Source: Xanthomonas floridensis
GTDB taxonomy: Bacteria; Pseudomonadota; Gammaproteobacteria; Xanthomonadales; Xanthomonadaceae
DNA length: 64,000 nucleotides
Reading direction: 5' to 3'
Assembly: GCF_001642575.1 (NCBI RefSeq)
Contig: NZ_LXNG01000055.1
Location: forward strand, 1 to 64,000
Shown in pieces: positions 18,301 to 28,500 of this stretch. Every line of letters begins with the position of its first letter. Position 1 is the stretch's first letter. Made by a program: the position numbers and the translations under genes. The notes below the pieces were generated by a model, which worked only from the letters and a program-made list of their open reading frames with translations, ran no database searches and was not told where the DNA came from.

Positions 18301-20383
18301 CACGTTCTCCGACATCGCCAATGGCCTGGCGCTGGATCACGGCTTCTGGATGGGCGATGCGTTTGCCTCCGGCGGTTCGGTCGGTTACGACCACAAGGGC
18401 ATGGGCATCACCGCGCGCGGCGCGTGGGAGTCGGTCAAGCGCCACTTCCGTGCGATGGACCGCGATTGCCAGAGCCAGGATTTCAGCGTGGTCGGCATCG
18501 GCGACATGTCCGGCGACGTGTTCGGCAACGGCATGCTGCTCTCGAAGCACATCCGCCTGCTGGCCGCGTTCGACCACCGGCATATCTTCCTCGACCCGTC
18601 GCCGGATGCTGCGGTCTCCTTCGCCGAACGCGAGCGCCTGTTCAAGCTGCCGCGTTCCAGCTGGGCCGATTACGACGCCAAGCTGATCAGCGCCGGTGGC
18701 GGCATCTATCCGCGTACGCTCAAATCCATCGACATCAGCGCGCCGGTGCGCGAGGCGCTTGGGCTGGAGTCCAGCGTCAAGCAGCTCTCGCCCAACGAGC
18801 TGATGAACGCCATCCTCAAGGCGCCGGTGGACCTGTTCTGGAATGGCGGCATCGGCACCTACGTCAAGGCGGCCAGCGAGTCGCATGCGGACGTGGGCGA
18901 CCGCGCCAACAACGGCCTGCGCGTCAACGGCGGCGAGCTGCGCTGCAAGGTGGTGGGCGAGGGCGGCAATCTGGGCCTGACCCAGCTCGGCCGCATCGAA
19001 GCGGCGCAGACCGGCGTGTTGCTCAACACCGATTTCATCGACAACTCGGCCGGCGTGGACACCTCCGATCACGAGGTGAACATCAAGATCCTGCTCAACG
19101 ACATGGTGCAGGCCAAGAAGCTCACCTACGACGCACGCAACACGCTGCTGGCGTCGATGACCGACGAAGTAGCCGACCTGGTGCTGTGGGACAACTACCG
19201 CCAGAACCAGGCCATCAGCTTGATGGAGCGCATGAGCGTCAAGCGCCTGGGTTCCAAGCAGCACTTCATCCGCACGCTGGAACTGCAGGGCCTGCTGGAC
19301 CGCCAGATCGAGTTCCTGCCCTCCGATGCTGAGCTCTCCGCACGCAAGGCGCGCGGGCAGGGGCTAACCCGGCCGGAGCTGTCGGTGCTGTTGTCGTATT
19401 CCAAGCTGGTGGCGTTCCAGCAGTTGCTGGAATCGGACATTCCCGAAGACCCGTATCTGTCCAAGGAATTGCAGCGCTACTTCCCGCAGCCGCTGCAGAA
19501 AAAGTACGCCGATGCGATGGAGCGCCATCGCCTGAAGCGCGAGATCATCGCCACCGCGGTCACCAACACCACCATCAACCGCATGGGCGCCACCTTCCTG
19601 ATGCGCATGCAGGAAGACACCGGCCGCAGCATCGGCGAGGTGGCCAAGGCCTACACCATCAGCCGCGAAACGCTGGATGCGCGCGCGCTGTGGACGCAGA
19701 TCGATGCGCTGGACGGCAAGGTGCCCGAGTCGGTGCAGATCGACGCACTGGAAGTGATCTGGCGCCTGCAACGCTCGTTCGTGCGCTGGTTGCTGCTGCG
19801 CCCGGGCCAGATGCCGGGCATCACTGCGGCGGTGGAGCGTTACCACGGCCCGTTCAACGACATCCGCGTGGCATCGGGCGTATTGTCGGATGCGCAGCGT
19901 CCGCAGTACGAAGGCAGCGTGAGGGAATGGCAGGAAAAGGGCCTGCCGCCGCAACTGGCGCAGCAGCTGTGCGAGTTGCGTTACCTGGAGCCGGCCTTCG
20001 ACATCATCGAGACCGCGCGCACCCGCAAGCTCAAGCCGGTGGAAGTGTCCAAGGTGCATTTCCGCCTGGGCGATGCGTTGCGGCTGCCGTGGTTGTTCGA
20101 GCAGATCGACGCGCTGGAGGTCAACGGCCGCTGGCATGCAGTGGCACGTGGCGTGCTGCGCGACGAACTGGCCGCGCATCAGCGTGCGCTGGTGGGTCAG
20201 GTGCTGACCATGTCCGGCAGCACGGCCGAGGACAAGGTGGCCAACTGGCTGGAACGCGACGATTCCAGCCTGCGCTTCACCCTGGCCATGCTCGCCGACG
20301 TGGCCGAGCAGAAGACCCTGGATTACCCCACCGTGTCGGTTGCAGTGCAGCGGTTGGGCCAGCTGGCCGCGCACGGGTTGTAA
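15374..20383 (+). CDS. gdhB: NAD-specific glutamate dehydrogenase, large (~180 kDa) type
   Basis: Cytoplasmic enzyme of about 1669 residues that oxidises glutamate to 2-oxoglutarate and ammonium with NAD. It belongs to the large GDH class known from Pseudomonas and Streptomyces. A long N-terminal ACT-like regulatory part precedes the catalytic core around residues 870-915, RGGLRWSDRREDFRTEV then VIVPVGAKGGFYVK with the substrate lysine, and the nucleotide-binding region with VVGIGDMSGDVFGNGML. The start at 15374 (MTAKKAASK) is preferred; an ATG at 15305 in frame would add 23 unlikely residues. Single-gene unit with its own terminator, divergent from tetR. It may feed glutamate carbon to the TCA cycle. 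Confidence 0.93.
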   Translation: MTAKKAASKSSTTSVKPVAERAVPVLATEPQAVTLEPVFAALRKRYPAARQAEVQAFAADFYRRMEEDEFPNHPPEQWAALASDMLEFARNRKAGTVNVRVFNPTLKSHGYESPHTLLQIVNDDMPFLVDSVSMTLSDLGIGVHVLGHPVLRIARDKSGKLTAVGEGKSESLMVLEIDRQPADEMPKVEAAVRKVLGEVRAIVHDWAAMREKMVMLADDLATRRLPIDDISRHEAQEFLRWAAADHFTFFGYREYRVEKQDGQEVLAPVEESGLGLMRGHDTSPARPVTTLAAHGLNASSKLKDALILTKTNARSRVHRVGYMDYIGILEFDAKGRIVGEQRFLGLFTSSAYNRRPWEIPLVRQRHEYVMSKSGLTPSSHSGKALRHILETLPREELFQSNEEELYRTAIGILGLQERVRSRMFLRRDKYSRFISALVYIPRERFNTDVRLRIEALLKDALHGEYIDSSVVLGESPLAQLHLIVRPKSGEALEFNTTELESRLAHLLRNWRDALREALVARHGEANGLRMAANFGRALPAGYIEDSSIESAVSDVEHLATLDGPDDLHLSLQEIRRDDGMRLDAGEGLRLKLYRQLDDIPLSDAMPMMENMGLRVISERPYRLQVGETPVYIQDFEVESTAGKINAASADASFGEAFERIWNGDAENDGFNRLILAAGLHWRQVALLRGYCKYLLQTAVPFSQAYVEATFTRYPLLARLLVELFEARFDPSTGSETKAQIFAGQERLREELSALAGGDDATLKALEPVLEARGSDRAAQQEATRATLLKLMDRVSSLDEDRILRSFIDVIDATLRTNYYQTDKQGKHGHCISFKLDSALVPDLPKPRPYREIFVYGPRVEGVHLRFGAVARGGLRWSDRREDFRTEVLGLVKAQMVKNTVIVPVGAKGGFYVKRSPVGGDRDAIQAEGIACYKLFIQGLLDITDNIVGGKIVPPPQVVRHDQDDPYLVVAADKGTATFSDIANGLALDHGFWMGDAFASGGSVGYDHKGMGITARGAWESVKRHFRAMDRDCQSQDFSVVGIGDMSGDVFGNGMLLSKHIRLLAAFDHRHIFLDPSPDAAVSFAERERLFKLPRSSWADYDAKLISAGGGIYPRTLKSIDISAPVREALGLESSVKQLSPNELMNAILKAPVDLFWNGGIGTYVKAASESHADVGDRANNGLRVNGGELRCKVVGEGGNLGLTQLGRIEAAQTGVLLNTDFIDNSAGVDTSDHEVNIKILLNDMVQAKKLTYDARNTLLASMTDEVADLVLWDNYRQNQAISLMERMSVKRLGSKQHFIRTLELQGLLDRQIEFLPSDAELSARKARGQGLTRPELSVLLSYSKLVAFQQLLESDIPEDPYLSKELQRYFPQPLQKKYADAMERHRLKREIIATAVTNTTINRMGATFLMRMQEDTGRSIGEVAKAYTISRETLDARALWTQIDALDGKVPESVQIDALEVIWRLQRSFVRWLLLRPGQMPGITAAVERYHGPFNDIRVASGVLSDAQRPQYEGSVREWQEKGLPPQLAQQLCELRYLEPAFDIIETARTRKLKPVEVSKVHFRLGDALRLPWLFEQIDALEVNGRWHAVARGVLRDELAAHQRALVGQVLTMSGSTAEDKVANWLERDDSSLRFTLAMLADVAEQKTLDYPTVSVAVQRLGQLAAHGL

Positions 20384-20449
20384 GCGTGCGCCAGGTGGTG
20401 ACGGGGCGCAGGCCTCGTCGCCACCGCTGAAGGTCCATGCAGACCAAGA

Positions 20450-20480
20450 TGAAACGGCCGCCTTTCTGGCGGCCGTTTCA
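20450..20480 (+). terminator. Terminator after glutamate dehydrogenase
   Basis: TGAAACGGCCGCC pairs perfectly with GGCGGCCGTTTCA around a 5-base TTTCT loop, 66 bp past the stop codon. The T run behind it is short (TTTC). Confidence 0.7.
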
Positions 20481-20676
20481 TTTCAGGCGATGACTGCCGA
20501 CGTTGTGCCGATTGCGCAGGGCATCACTTCGTCAATGCGATGCCAGGCGATTTGCCGTAGCGTTGGAAGGTGAGTGCTTGCATGGGATCGGGCTCGAAAT
20601 AGTCAGGGGCCTTGCGTAAAGCGATCGCGACGCACCACCGCCGGAAACGGCGATGCGCGCGATGGTCCGGCTGCGC

Positions 20677-21465
20677 TCAGGTCGGTTGCAGATAACGCTC
20701 GGCGGCGTTGCCCTGACGGATATCGGACAACAGGCCCTGGCGTGCACCATCCAGTGCGTCCCAACGCTCGGCCACATGCAGCGGCGGAATCGTCACCAGC
20801 TCGCGGCGATCGAAGCCAACCAGGGCCGCATCGACCAGTTCGCCCACATCCATCACTTCGCTCAGCGAGTTGACGTCGATCCCGGCGCGCTCCCAGATTT
20901 CGGTACGCGTGGCCGCCGGCAAGACGGCCTGCACGTAGACGCCTTTGGCACCCAATTCCACGTGCAGGCCCTGCGACAGGAATTGCACATACGCCTTGGT
21001 GGCACCATACAGCGACATGCCGAACTCCGGGGCCAGACTCACCACCGATCCAAGGTTGACGATTGCGCCAGTTCCCGCCTCGACGAAGCGAGGGGCCACG
21101 GCCGCCGCCAGTCGCGTCAGCGCGGTGGTGTTGAGCGCGATCAGACGCTCGATGGTATCTGCATCCTGCTGCAGGAAGCCGCCGGTCTGCGCCATGCCGG
21201 CGTTGTTGATCAGGATGCCGATCCGGGCATCGTCGCGCAGCCGGGTTTCCACCTCCGCTATATCGGCAGGCCGGGTCAGATCGGCCTGCAGCACCTCCGC
21301 ATTCACGCCGTGCGCGGCCTGCAGGCGGGCCGCCAGTGCGTCCAGACGCGCCTGGTCGCGCGCGACCAGCACCAGGGAATGGCCGCGTTGCGCAAAGCGC
21401 TCTGCGTAGACGGCGCCGATGCCGGTGGAGGCGCCAGTGATCAAAACAGTGGGTAGCGTGGTCAT
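20677..21465 (-). CDS. Short-chain dehydrogenase/reductase
   Basis: Classical SDR oxidoreductase of 262 residues. It has the Rossmann motif TGASTGIG (about 10-17), NNAG, a catalytic serine in GSVVSL, and YGATK with the catalytic Tyr and Lys. The fold predicts an NAD(P)-dependent alcohol or carbonyl substrate, but specificity cannot be read. The start at 21465 places the Rossmann motif at the usual distance from the N-terminus; the much longer open frame upstream covers the promoter region of the divergent TetR gene. Divergent pairing with that regulator suggests control by it. Confidence 0.9.
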   Translation of the reverse strand: MTTLPTVLITGASTGIGAVYAERFAQRGHSLVLVARDQARLDALAARLQAAHGVNAEVLQADLTRPADIAEVETRLRDDARIGILINNAGMAQTGGFLQQDADTIERLIALNTTALTRLAAAVAPRFVEAGTGAIVNLGSVVSLAPEFGMSLYGATKAYVQFLSQGLHVELGAKGVYVQAVLPAATRTEIWERAGIDVNSLSEVMDVGELVDAALVGFDRRELVTIPPLHVAERWDALDGARQGLLSDIRQGNAAERYLQPT

Positions 21466-21679
21466 GAGAGGGCCTTGATGAGAGGGGTGGAGCGATGTAG
21501 GCGCGGCGCGCCTGATAGCTGAGACAACGCCAGGTGCTGGCGGACGATCCGGTGCGTGCCCGGCCCAGGGCGGCGGTCGCCGCCTGCCCACAGGCCGGTC
21601 GATGGAAGGTCTGGCAGCGGTGGCTGAGTCCAGCTCGTTGGTGCAACGCAGATAATGATGATGATCGTAATTTTTAAAG

Positions 21680-21716
21680 TCAATGTCTTTGATGATGATT
21701 GACATCAATGTATAGT
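21680..21716 (+). promoter_or_regulatory. AT-rich divergent promoter region for SDR and TetR
   Basis: An unusually AT-rich stretch between the two genes. On the plus strand TTTGAT (21688-21693) and TATAGT (21711-21716) have 17-bp spacing ahead of the TetR gene. ATGTC and GACAT form a short inverted repeat separated by 13 bases across the same region, a plausible TetR operator. Evidence is weak but consistent. Confidence 0.4.
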
Positions 21717-21752
21717 GCGGATTCAGATGCAGCATGCGTAGCGAGGTGGACC

Positions 21753-22334
21753 ATGAAAGTCAGCAAGGCCCAGGCGCAAGCCAACCGGACCCATGTGGTG
21801 GAAACCGCCTCCCGGCTGTTCCGCGAGCGTGGCTACGACGGTGTGGGCGTGGCCGACCTGATGGCGGCCGCCGGCTTCACCCATGGCGGGTTCTACAAGC
21901 AATTCCGTTCCAAGGCGGACCTGATGGCCGAGTCGGCGGCGTGCGGGCTCGCGCAGACCGCGGCGCAGACCGCGCACGTGGCGCCAGCCGAGTTCGTCAA
22001 TCTGTATGTGTCGCGCGCGCACCGCGACGACCGCGCGTCCGGCTGCACGATGGCGGCGCTTGCCACTGATGCTGCGCGTCAGCCAGAGCAGGTGCGGGCG
22101 GCGTTTGCGCAAGGCATCGAACATGTGCTGGCAGCGCTCGACGTGTCGGCCATGGAGGCGCCCGGCGAATCCGCAGCGGCCTCACGCGCCAGGAAGTTGG
22201 ACATGATGGCGCATGCCATCGGCGCCATCGTGATGTCGCGCGCATGCCCGGACGATGGACCGCTTGCCGACGAGATCCTGGCCGCGTGCCGGAGCTCGCT
22301 GCTGGCGTCCATGCAGCAGTCGCAAAACGCTTAG
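21753..22334 (+). CDS. TetR-family transcriptional regulator
   Basis: 193-residue regulator with an N-terminal helix-turn-helix (about 8-55: TASRLFRERGYDGVGVADLMAAAGFTHGGFYKQF). The FTHGGFYKQF recognition helix is typical of TetR members related to NemR/AcuR-type regulators. The ATG at 21753 follows GAGGTGG. It is divergent from the SDR gene and most likely controls it. The inducer is unknown. It converges on the MFS pump gene, which could also be a target. Confidence 0.87.
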   Translation: MKVSKAQAQANRTHVVETASRLFRERGYDGVGVADLMAAAGFTHGGFYKQFRSKADLMAESAACGLAQTAAQTAHVAPAEFVNLYVSRAHRDDRASGCTMAALATDAARQPEQVRAAFAQGIEHVLAALDVSAMEAPGESAAASRARKLDMMAHAIGAIVMSRACPDDGPLADEILAACRSSLLASMQQSQNA

Positions 22335-22533
22335 CGGAGCCGATGTTCGGGTTTCGATGACGGGCCGACTGCGTGCGCGAGTGCACCTTGATCGCAGCTC
22401 TCGATGGCAGCGACGTGTGTCGGGGGATCGCCTGTAAGAAGCGGGTGCTTCGTCCCGTGGCAAGGCAGCGGTCAGATGTCCTGCACCGGCGCGTTTCATC
22501 CGCCGGCAAGCGCGATCCATCGGGTGTCCAGCG

Positions 22534-23961
22534 CTAGGCGCGATGCCCGCTCATTTCCTGGCCGGCGTGCTTGTCGAAGCGCACATGCCACCAGGTGGCG
22601 CTGAGCGAGATCAGGCTGACCACGCAGAACGCCAGCGAAAAGTCGCCCTGCCGGGGCTGGGCGTGACCGCCGGCCAGCATGGCCAGGTTGAGGATCATCG
22701 CGCCAGCACAGACGCCGACCGACAGCATCAATTGCTGCAGCGTGGTGTACAGGCTGCTGGCGCGGCTCATGCGCGCGGTGGGCACGCTTTCGTAGGCAAT
22801 GGTGTTGTAGGCGGCGAACTGGAACGACATGAACGCGCCGCAGCACAGCAGCAGGCCGAACATCAGCGCCGGCGGCCAGTCGGGGCGGAACAGCGCGCAT
22901 ACCATGTAGCCCAGGCTGGCCAGCACGCCGTTGCCGATCAGGCTGTTGCGGTAGCCGAAGCGGCGCAGCAGTTGCGGCGTGATGCTGCGCATCAGCAGTG
23001 CGCCCAGCGCAGTGGCCAGGATCAGCCGGCCGCTGTGCGCGGCGCTGAAGCCGAAGCCGATCTGGAACAGCAGCGGCAACAGGAACGGATGCGCGCCCTG
23101 GGTGATACGCATCAACGCGCCGCCGATCACCGACAATCGGAACGAGTCGATCCGCAGCAGGGTCAGGTCCAGCAGCGGAGCGGGGTGGTGGCGTGCATGC
23201 CACAGATAGCCGATGGCCGCGCTGGCGCCGATCGCCAGCAGCCAGCTGGCCACGCCAAGACCGTCGTGCTGGCTGACCATCTCCAGGCCGAACAGCAGGC
23301 AGCCCAGCGCGGTGCCGCACAGCACGAAGCCACGCAGGTCGAACCGCGCCGGCGCCGATTCGCTGGGAATCTCCGGGATGAAGCGGCGCATCAGCAGGAA
23401 ACCGGCGATGCCGATCGGCACGTTGATGTAGAAGATCCAGCGCCAATCCAGATACGAGACGAAAAACCCGCCCAGCGGCGGGCCCAGCATTGGACCAATG
23501 AAGGCCGGCACCAGCGTCCACGCCATCGCCGACACCAGGTGGCGGCGCTCCACCGTGCGCAGCAGGATCAGCCGGCCGAGCGGCGCCATCATCGCGCCAC
23601 CGGCGCCTTGCAACACGCGGGCCGCCACCATGGTGAGCAGGCTGTCGGCCAGCGAACACAGGATCGAGCCGCCGACGAACACCCAGATCGAGGCGCCGAA
23701 CACCCGGCGCAGGCCGAAGCGGTCGGCGATCGCGCCGCTGGCCGGGATCAGCACCGCCAATGCCAGCAGGTAGCTGGTCATGGCAATGCTCATGGCCGGC
23801 GCGGCGACGCCGAAGTCGCGCGCCAGGGTCGGCAGCGCGGTCGCCAGCACGGTGGCGTCCATCTGCTCCATGAAGATGGCGCAGGCCAGGATCAGCGAAA
23901 TGATGCGGTAATCGGGGTAGCACGGCGGCATGGCGCCGGCCTCGGACACGCTGGAGGACAT
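22534..23961 (-). CDS. DHA2-type MFS multidrug efflux transporter
   Basis: Inner-membrane proton-coupled exporter of 475 residues. The first membrane helix carries the DHA2-like MEQMDATVLATALPTLA. The loop 2-3 motif is GAIADRFGLRR, and motif C appears as PAFIGPMLGPPLGG. About 12-14 hydrophobic segments follow one another. The start at 23961 places the first helix at residue 20; 94 further codons upstream are Pro/Arg-rich and not credible. It stands alone on the minus strand, tail to tail with the TetR gene. Substrate unknown. Confidence 0.88.
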   Translation of the reverse strand: MSSSVSEAGAMPPCYPDYRIISLILACAIFMEQMDATVLATALPTLARDFGVAAPAMSIAMTSYLLALAVLIPASGAIADRFGLRRVFGASIWVFVGGSILCSLADSLLTMVAARVLQGAGGAMMAPLGRLILLRTVERRHLVSAMAWTLVPAFIGPMLGPPLGGFFVSYLDWRWIFYINVPIGIAGFLLMRRFIPEIPSESAPARFDLRGFVLCGTALGCLLFGLEMVSQHDGLGVASWLLAIGASAAIGYLWHARHHPAPLLDLTLLRIDSFRLSVIGGALMRITQGAHPFLLPLLFQIGFGFSAAHSGRLILATALGALLMRSITPQLLRRFGYRNSLIGNGVLASLGYMVCALFRPDWPPALMFGLLLCCGAFMSFQFAAYNTIAYESVPTARMSRASSLYTTLQQLMLSVGVCAGAMILNLAMLAGGHAQPRQGDFSLAFCVVSLISLSATWWHVRFDKHAGQEMSGHRA

Positions 23962-24495
23962 CGGACTCTCGGTTGCCGGGCCGCGTGGACGGCGCCGCAG
24001 CGGCAGCCGAATCGGCCCGCGTCGCACGGTGTTGTGCGGCGCAACATGGATATTGTCCGCTGGTGAGGGGCGGGGTTCAAGCGCACGTGGGTAACAGTGC
24101 GTGCTTGTCGATGCAGACGTGATGGTCCGGTGGCGGGTGTTGGCGTGATGCAAAGGTTGGCGGCTAACGCGGCTGGTGGTGACGTGAGTGCGCGATGGCG
24201 ATATGGGACGCGCGAAGTAATGCATCGTCGGCTGGTCGTCCACGAGCTGCCCGGACGCTCATCCGGCCCTATGCGCCACCTTCTCCCCCACGAAGGAGGA
24301 CAATGTCCCGAAAGGAGAAGGCTCAAGATGCAGCACGCGCACAGTGATCGCGCCTGGTGAAAGCCCCTCTTCCTGCGGGAGAGGGATTGGGGTGAGGGTG
24401 CGGCGGGAAGACAGCAACCCTGACATCGCGAATGGGCGGTTGCCTTAGACAGCCAACCTGACATCGCGACTGGGTGGTTGTCTTAGCGACCCAAA
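23962..24495. other. Gene-free spacer with repeats
   Basis: About 530 bp between the MFS start and the HD-GYP stop. It holds a diverged CTTCTCCC...AAGGAG repeat fragment (about 24270-24320), a related GCGGGAGAGGG stretch near 24376, and a 38-bp tandem duplication at 24411-24486. No gene is supported. Confidence 0.6.
24411..24486. repeat. 38-bp tandem duplication
   Basis: Two adjacent units (24411-24448, 24449-24486) share the core CTGACATCGCGA and GGTTG.CTTAG and differ at a handful of positions. They end 10 bp before the stop codon of the HD-GYP gene, which is on the minus strand. Confidence 0.75.
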
Positions 24496-25488
24496 TCAGC
24501 GCTGTGGCGTCGGGATGTCCCAGGCGTCCTTGATCTGCAGGATCTGCGGCAGCGCTTCGCGGAAATGCTGCACCAGGCGTGGCTCCAGCTGCTTGCCGGA
24601 CATGCTTTCCAGCTTGCGCATGGCGTCGTCCACCGTCCACGGCGCCTTGTAGGCGCGTCGCCCGCACAGCGCATCGAACACGTCCGCCACCGCCACCAGG
24701 CGCGCGGCCTCGGGAATGGCTTCGCCGGCCAGGCCGTTGGGGTAGCCGCTGCCATCCCAGCATTCGTGGTGATGCAGGGCGATGTCGGCCGCCAGCTGGA
24801 ATACCGGCCCGCGGCCGTGGCGCAGCAGGTCGTGGCCGGCCTGCGGGTGTTGCCGTACCACCGAGCGCTCGTGTTCGTCCAGCGCATCGGGCTTGTGCAG
24901 GATGCTGCCGGGCACCGCGATCTTGCCGGCGTCGTGCAAGGGCGCGGCGTCCTGCAACAGTTGCGCCTGCTGCGGCGACCAGCCTGCCGCTTCGGCCAGC
25001 ACGCGGGCGTATGCGGCCATGCGCCAGATGTGCGCGCCGGTGTCCACATCCTGGCCCTGGCCGGCGGTACCCAGCAGATGGATGGCATCGCGGTATTGCT
25101 GCGCCAGGCGCCCGCTTTCGGCCAGTTTGAGCTGCGTGCCGATGCGGGCCTTGAGCAGCGCGGGCGAGTAGGGCTTGCTGACGTAATCGGCGGCGCCCGC
25201 CTCCAGCCCGGCGCGTTCGTCGTGCGCGCTGTTGCGCGAGGTGACGAACAGGATGGGGATGGCGCTGCTGGAGGGCTGCTGCTTGAGCGTGCGTGCCACC
25301 GCATAGCCGTCCATGTCCGGCAATTCCACGTCCAACAGGATCAACGCCGGGCAATGCCGGCTCACCGCTTCCAGCGCTTCGCCACCGGATTTGGCGAATA
25401 CCAGCGGAAAGTCGTCGCGCAACAACTGGCGCAGCGTCGCCAGGTTGCTGGACTCGTCGTCGACACAGAGCAAGGGGCGGGACGGCAT
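24496..25488 (-). CDS. Response regulator with HD-GYP c-di-GMP phosphodiesterase domain
   Basis: 330-residue cytoplasmic protein. The receiver domain (1-120) has acidic D10/D11, phosphoacceptor D53 and K105. The HD-GYP domain (about 140-320) has the metal ligands HD at 185-186 (LHDAGKI), the HHE cluster near 240 and GYP at 248-250 (WDGSGYP). All key residues are present, so hydrolysis of c-di-GMP is likely. It follows the hybrid kinase by 35 bp on the same strand, with AAGGA ahead of the ATG. The kinase HPt domain is a natural phosphodonor. RpfG-like in design, but not the rpf locus. Confidence 0.92.
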   Translation of the reverse strand: MPSRPLLCVDDESSNLATLRQLLRDDFPLVFAKSGGEALEAVSRHCPALILLDVELPDMDGYAVARTLKQQPSSSAIPILFVTSRNSAHDERAGLEAGAADYVSKPYSPALLKARIGTQLKLAESGRLAQQYRDAIHLLGTAGQGQDVDTGAHIWRMAAYARVLAEAAGWSPQQAQLLQDAAPLHDAGKIAVPGSILHKPDALDEHERSVVRQHPQAGHDLLRHGRGPVFQLAADIALHHHECWDGSGYPNGLAGEAIPEAARLVAVADVFDALCGRRAYKAPWTVDDAMRKLESMSGKQLEPRLVQHFREALPQILQIKDAWDIPTPQR

Positions 25489-25523
25489 GCGGAGGTCCTT
25501 GCAGCAGGCGCGGGAGATCGCCT

Positions 25524-28500
25524 TCAGCGTGGGTGGGTGGCCTGCCAGTCGCGCAGGGTGGCTTCGGCGCGGCGGAAATCGAAATCTTCCACCGCCCGTT
25601 GCAGTTCTTCCTGCAGCGTGCGCGCCAGGCGAGGCGCGCAGATCAACAGGGCATGGTCGATCTTGTCGGCGTCGTCGCTGGCGAAGGCCGCTTCCAGAAT
25701 CTGCACGCTGTCAGCGTCGAGCGCGGTGTCGTCATCGTCGCCGCCGGCCGCAGCATCGTCGTGCTGCAGAAAGGCGCCAATCGCATCGGCCGTGCGCCGC
25801 ATGATGTCCTGCAGCGCGGTCAGTGCGGCGGTGATGTCATGGCCGTCCTCGATGCGTGTTTCCAGATCGCCCGCGGCGCCGGCCAGGGCCGGCAGTGCCA
25901 GCGATCCTGCCGCGCCACGCAGCTTGTGTGCCATGGCGCCGATTGCCGGCAGCTCGTTGTTGCGCAAATGCTCGGCCGCCATGCCAGCCGGGTCGGGGTT
26001 TTCGCGCAGCAGCTTGCGCAGATAGCGTGCATACGGCTCGCGCTCGCGCCACAGGCTACGCGCGCGCGCAGCGTCCAGCAGTTCCGGGTCGCTGTGCTGC
26101 CATTCCGGGCCATCGCTGCTGTCGGTCTCGTGCGGCAGCGACGGGATGCGGCGCATCCCCGGGTGCATGAAATGACGGATCGCGGTGACCAGTTCCTCCA
26201 CGTTGAACGGCTTGGCGATAAAACCGTTCATGCCGGCTTCCAGCGCTTTTTCCTGCTGCGGGCGGAAGGCGCCGGCAGTGAGGGCAATCACCGGCAGACT
26301 GGCCAGGGCCGGGATCTGGCGCAGCCGGCGGGTGGCTTCGTAACCGTCCACCACCGGCATCTGCACGTCCATCAGTACCAGATGGAACAGCTCCGGCGCG
26401 CGCTTGAGCACGTTGACCGCCTGCTCGCCATCGTGGGCGACGGTGACCATGGCGCCTTCGCCTTCGAGAATGCGCTGTGCCACCTCGCAATTGATTTCGC
26501 TGTCGTCCACCAGCAGCAGGTTCGCGCCTTCCAGTCGCCGCGCCACGAAGGTGGGCGCAGCAGGGCGTGCGCCGGGGCGCGCATCGGCCAGCTGTTCCAC
26601 CAGGCGATGCAGTGCCACGCTGGTCACCGGCTTGGTCATTACCGCGTCCAGGTCCTGCTGCTCGGGATGCTGCTCCAGCAGGCGGCGTTCGTAGGCGGTG
26701 ACCATCACGATCACCGGATGCGGGCCGGGGGCGGCGCGCGCGCGGATCTGGCGTGCGATGGCCACGCCGTCGATGTCGGGCATGCGCCAGTCGAGCAGGA
26801 AGATGTCGTAGGGCTCGGCGGCCTGTTCGATCGCGGCCAGTGCGGCCTGGCCGCTGGCCACCGCATCCACCCGCCAGCCAAGATCGGTGGCGATGCGGAC
26901 CAGATTGTTGAGTGCGGCATCGTGGTCGTCGGCAATCAGCACGCGCGGCATCGTCTCCGGCGGCGGCAGCGGTGCATCGCTCTGCGCGGCCGGCGGGTCG
27001 GCTTTCTCCAGCGTCACCACGAAGTAGAACTCGCTGCCGCGGCCGGGCACGCTTTCTACCTCCAACTCGCCACCCATCAGTTCGATCAGCCGCCGGCTGA
27101 TGGTCAGGCCCAGGCCACTGCCGCCGTAGCGCCGGCTTGTGGAGGTATCGGCCTGCAGGAACGGGGAAAAGATCAGGCTCTGCTTTTCCTTGGAAATGCC
27201 GATGCCGGTGTCGCGCACCGAGAACAGCAGCTTGACCTTGTTGGGGTCGCCGCTGGGGAAGCGCCGCACCGACAGCACCACTTCGCCCTGTTCGGTGAAC
27301 TTGATCGCGTTGCCAACCAGGTTGACCAGCACCTGGTTGATGCGCAGCGCATCGCCCAGCAACCAGCGGCTGTCGCGCGGCAACGGCTCGACGATCATCT
27401 CCACCGGTTTGGCGCTGAGCGAGGAGCGCATCAGGTCGGCGATGTTGTCGAACAGCTGGTTGAGGTCGAAGGGCGCACGCTCCAGGTCGATGCGCCCGGC
27501 CTCGATCTTGGAGAAGTCCAGGATGTCGTTGATGATCTCCAGCAGGCTGCGCGCCGAGCGGTCGATCTTGGTGACCATGTCCTGGGCGGCGCCGGGAAGC
27601 TCGCTGCGTTGAAGCAGGTACAGCATGCCGAGGATGGCATTCATCGGGGTGCGGATTTCATGGCTCATGTTGGCCAGGAAATCGGACTTGGACTGGTTGG
27701 CGCTCTTGGCCGCATCCATCGCCAGCCGCAGCTGCTTCTCGTGCAGCTTCTGCTCGGTGAGATCCACTGCCACGCCGAGATAGCCGATCACCTGATCGTT
27801 GTCGTCGCGCAGGGTGCTCAGCGTCAGCAGCACCGGCAGGCGGCGACCATCGTGGCTGACATAGGTCCACTCGCTGGTATCGCTACGGCCCAGGCTGGTC
27901 AGTGCGGCCACTGCTTCCAGTGTCGGCGCCACCGGCGTACCGGTCTGTTCGGACAGCAGGTGCGCACGTTCCTGCAGATCGTCCTGTTCGACGAACTGGC
28001 TGGCCTTGCGCCGGCCGATCACATCGTCGGCGCTGTAGCCCAGCAGTTTTTCTGCGGCGGGGTTGAACAGCGTGACAAACCCGTTGGAATCGGTGGCGAT
28101 GATGGCGTAGCCGGCATGCGCCAGGATCGCGCGCTGCAGGACCGAGAACTTCACCAGCTCGCTGGTGCGCTCGGCCACCTGGTGTTCGAGCGAGGCGTTG
28201 AGATCGACGATACGCTGGTGCGAGCGCACCCGCTCGGAGATGTCGCGGAAGAAGTGGGAGTGGCCGCTGAGCGTTTCGTCCGCTTCGATGATCGGCGCCT
28301 TGCTGGCCAGTACGTGCACCTGATGCCCGTCGCGGTGGCGCACGCCCAGCGCCGCAGACGCGTTGACCGGATGCGCCTGGTCGGGCGGGTCGATCTCCGG
28401 CATCGCGTACGGTTGCGGCGACAGCAGCATGCTCAGGTCCTGGCCGATCGCATCGTCCGCGGCATAGCCGAACATCGCTTCCGCAGCCGGATTCCAGTGG

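Noticed and set aside
15368..19264. 1298-codon minus-strand ORF opposite glutamate dehydrogenase
   Set aside because: Mirror frame; the plus-strand product has complete GDH motifs.
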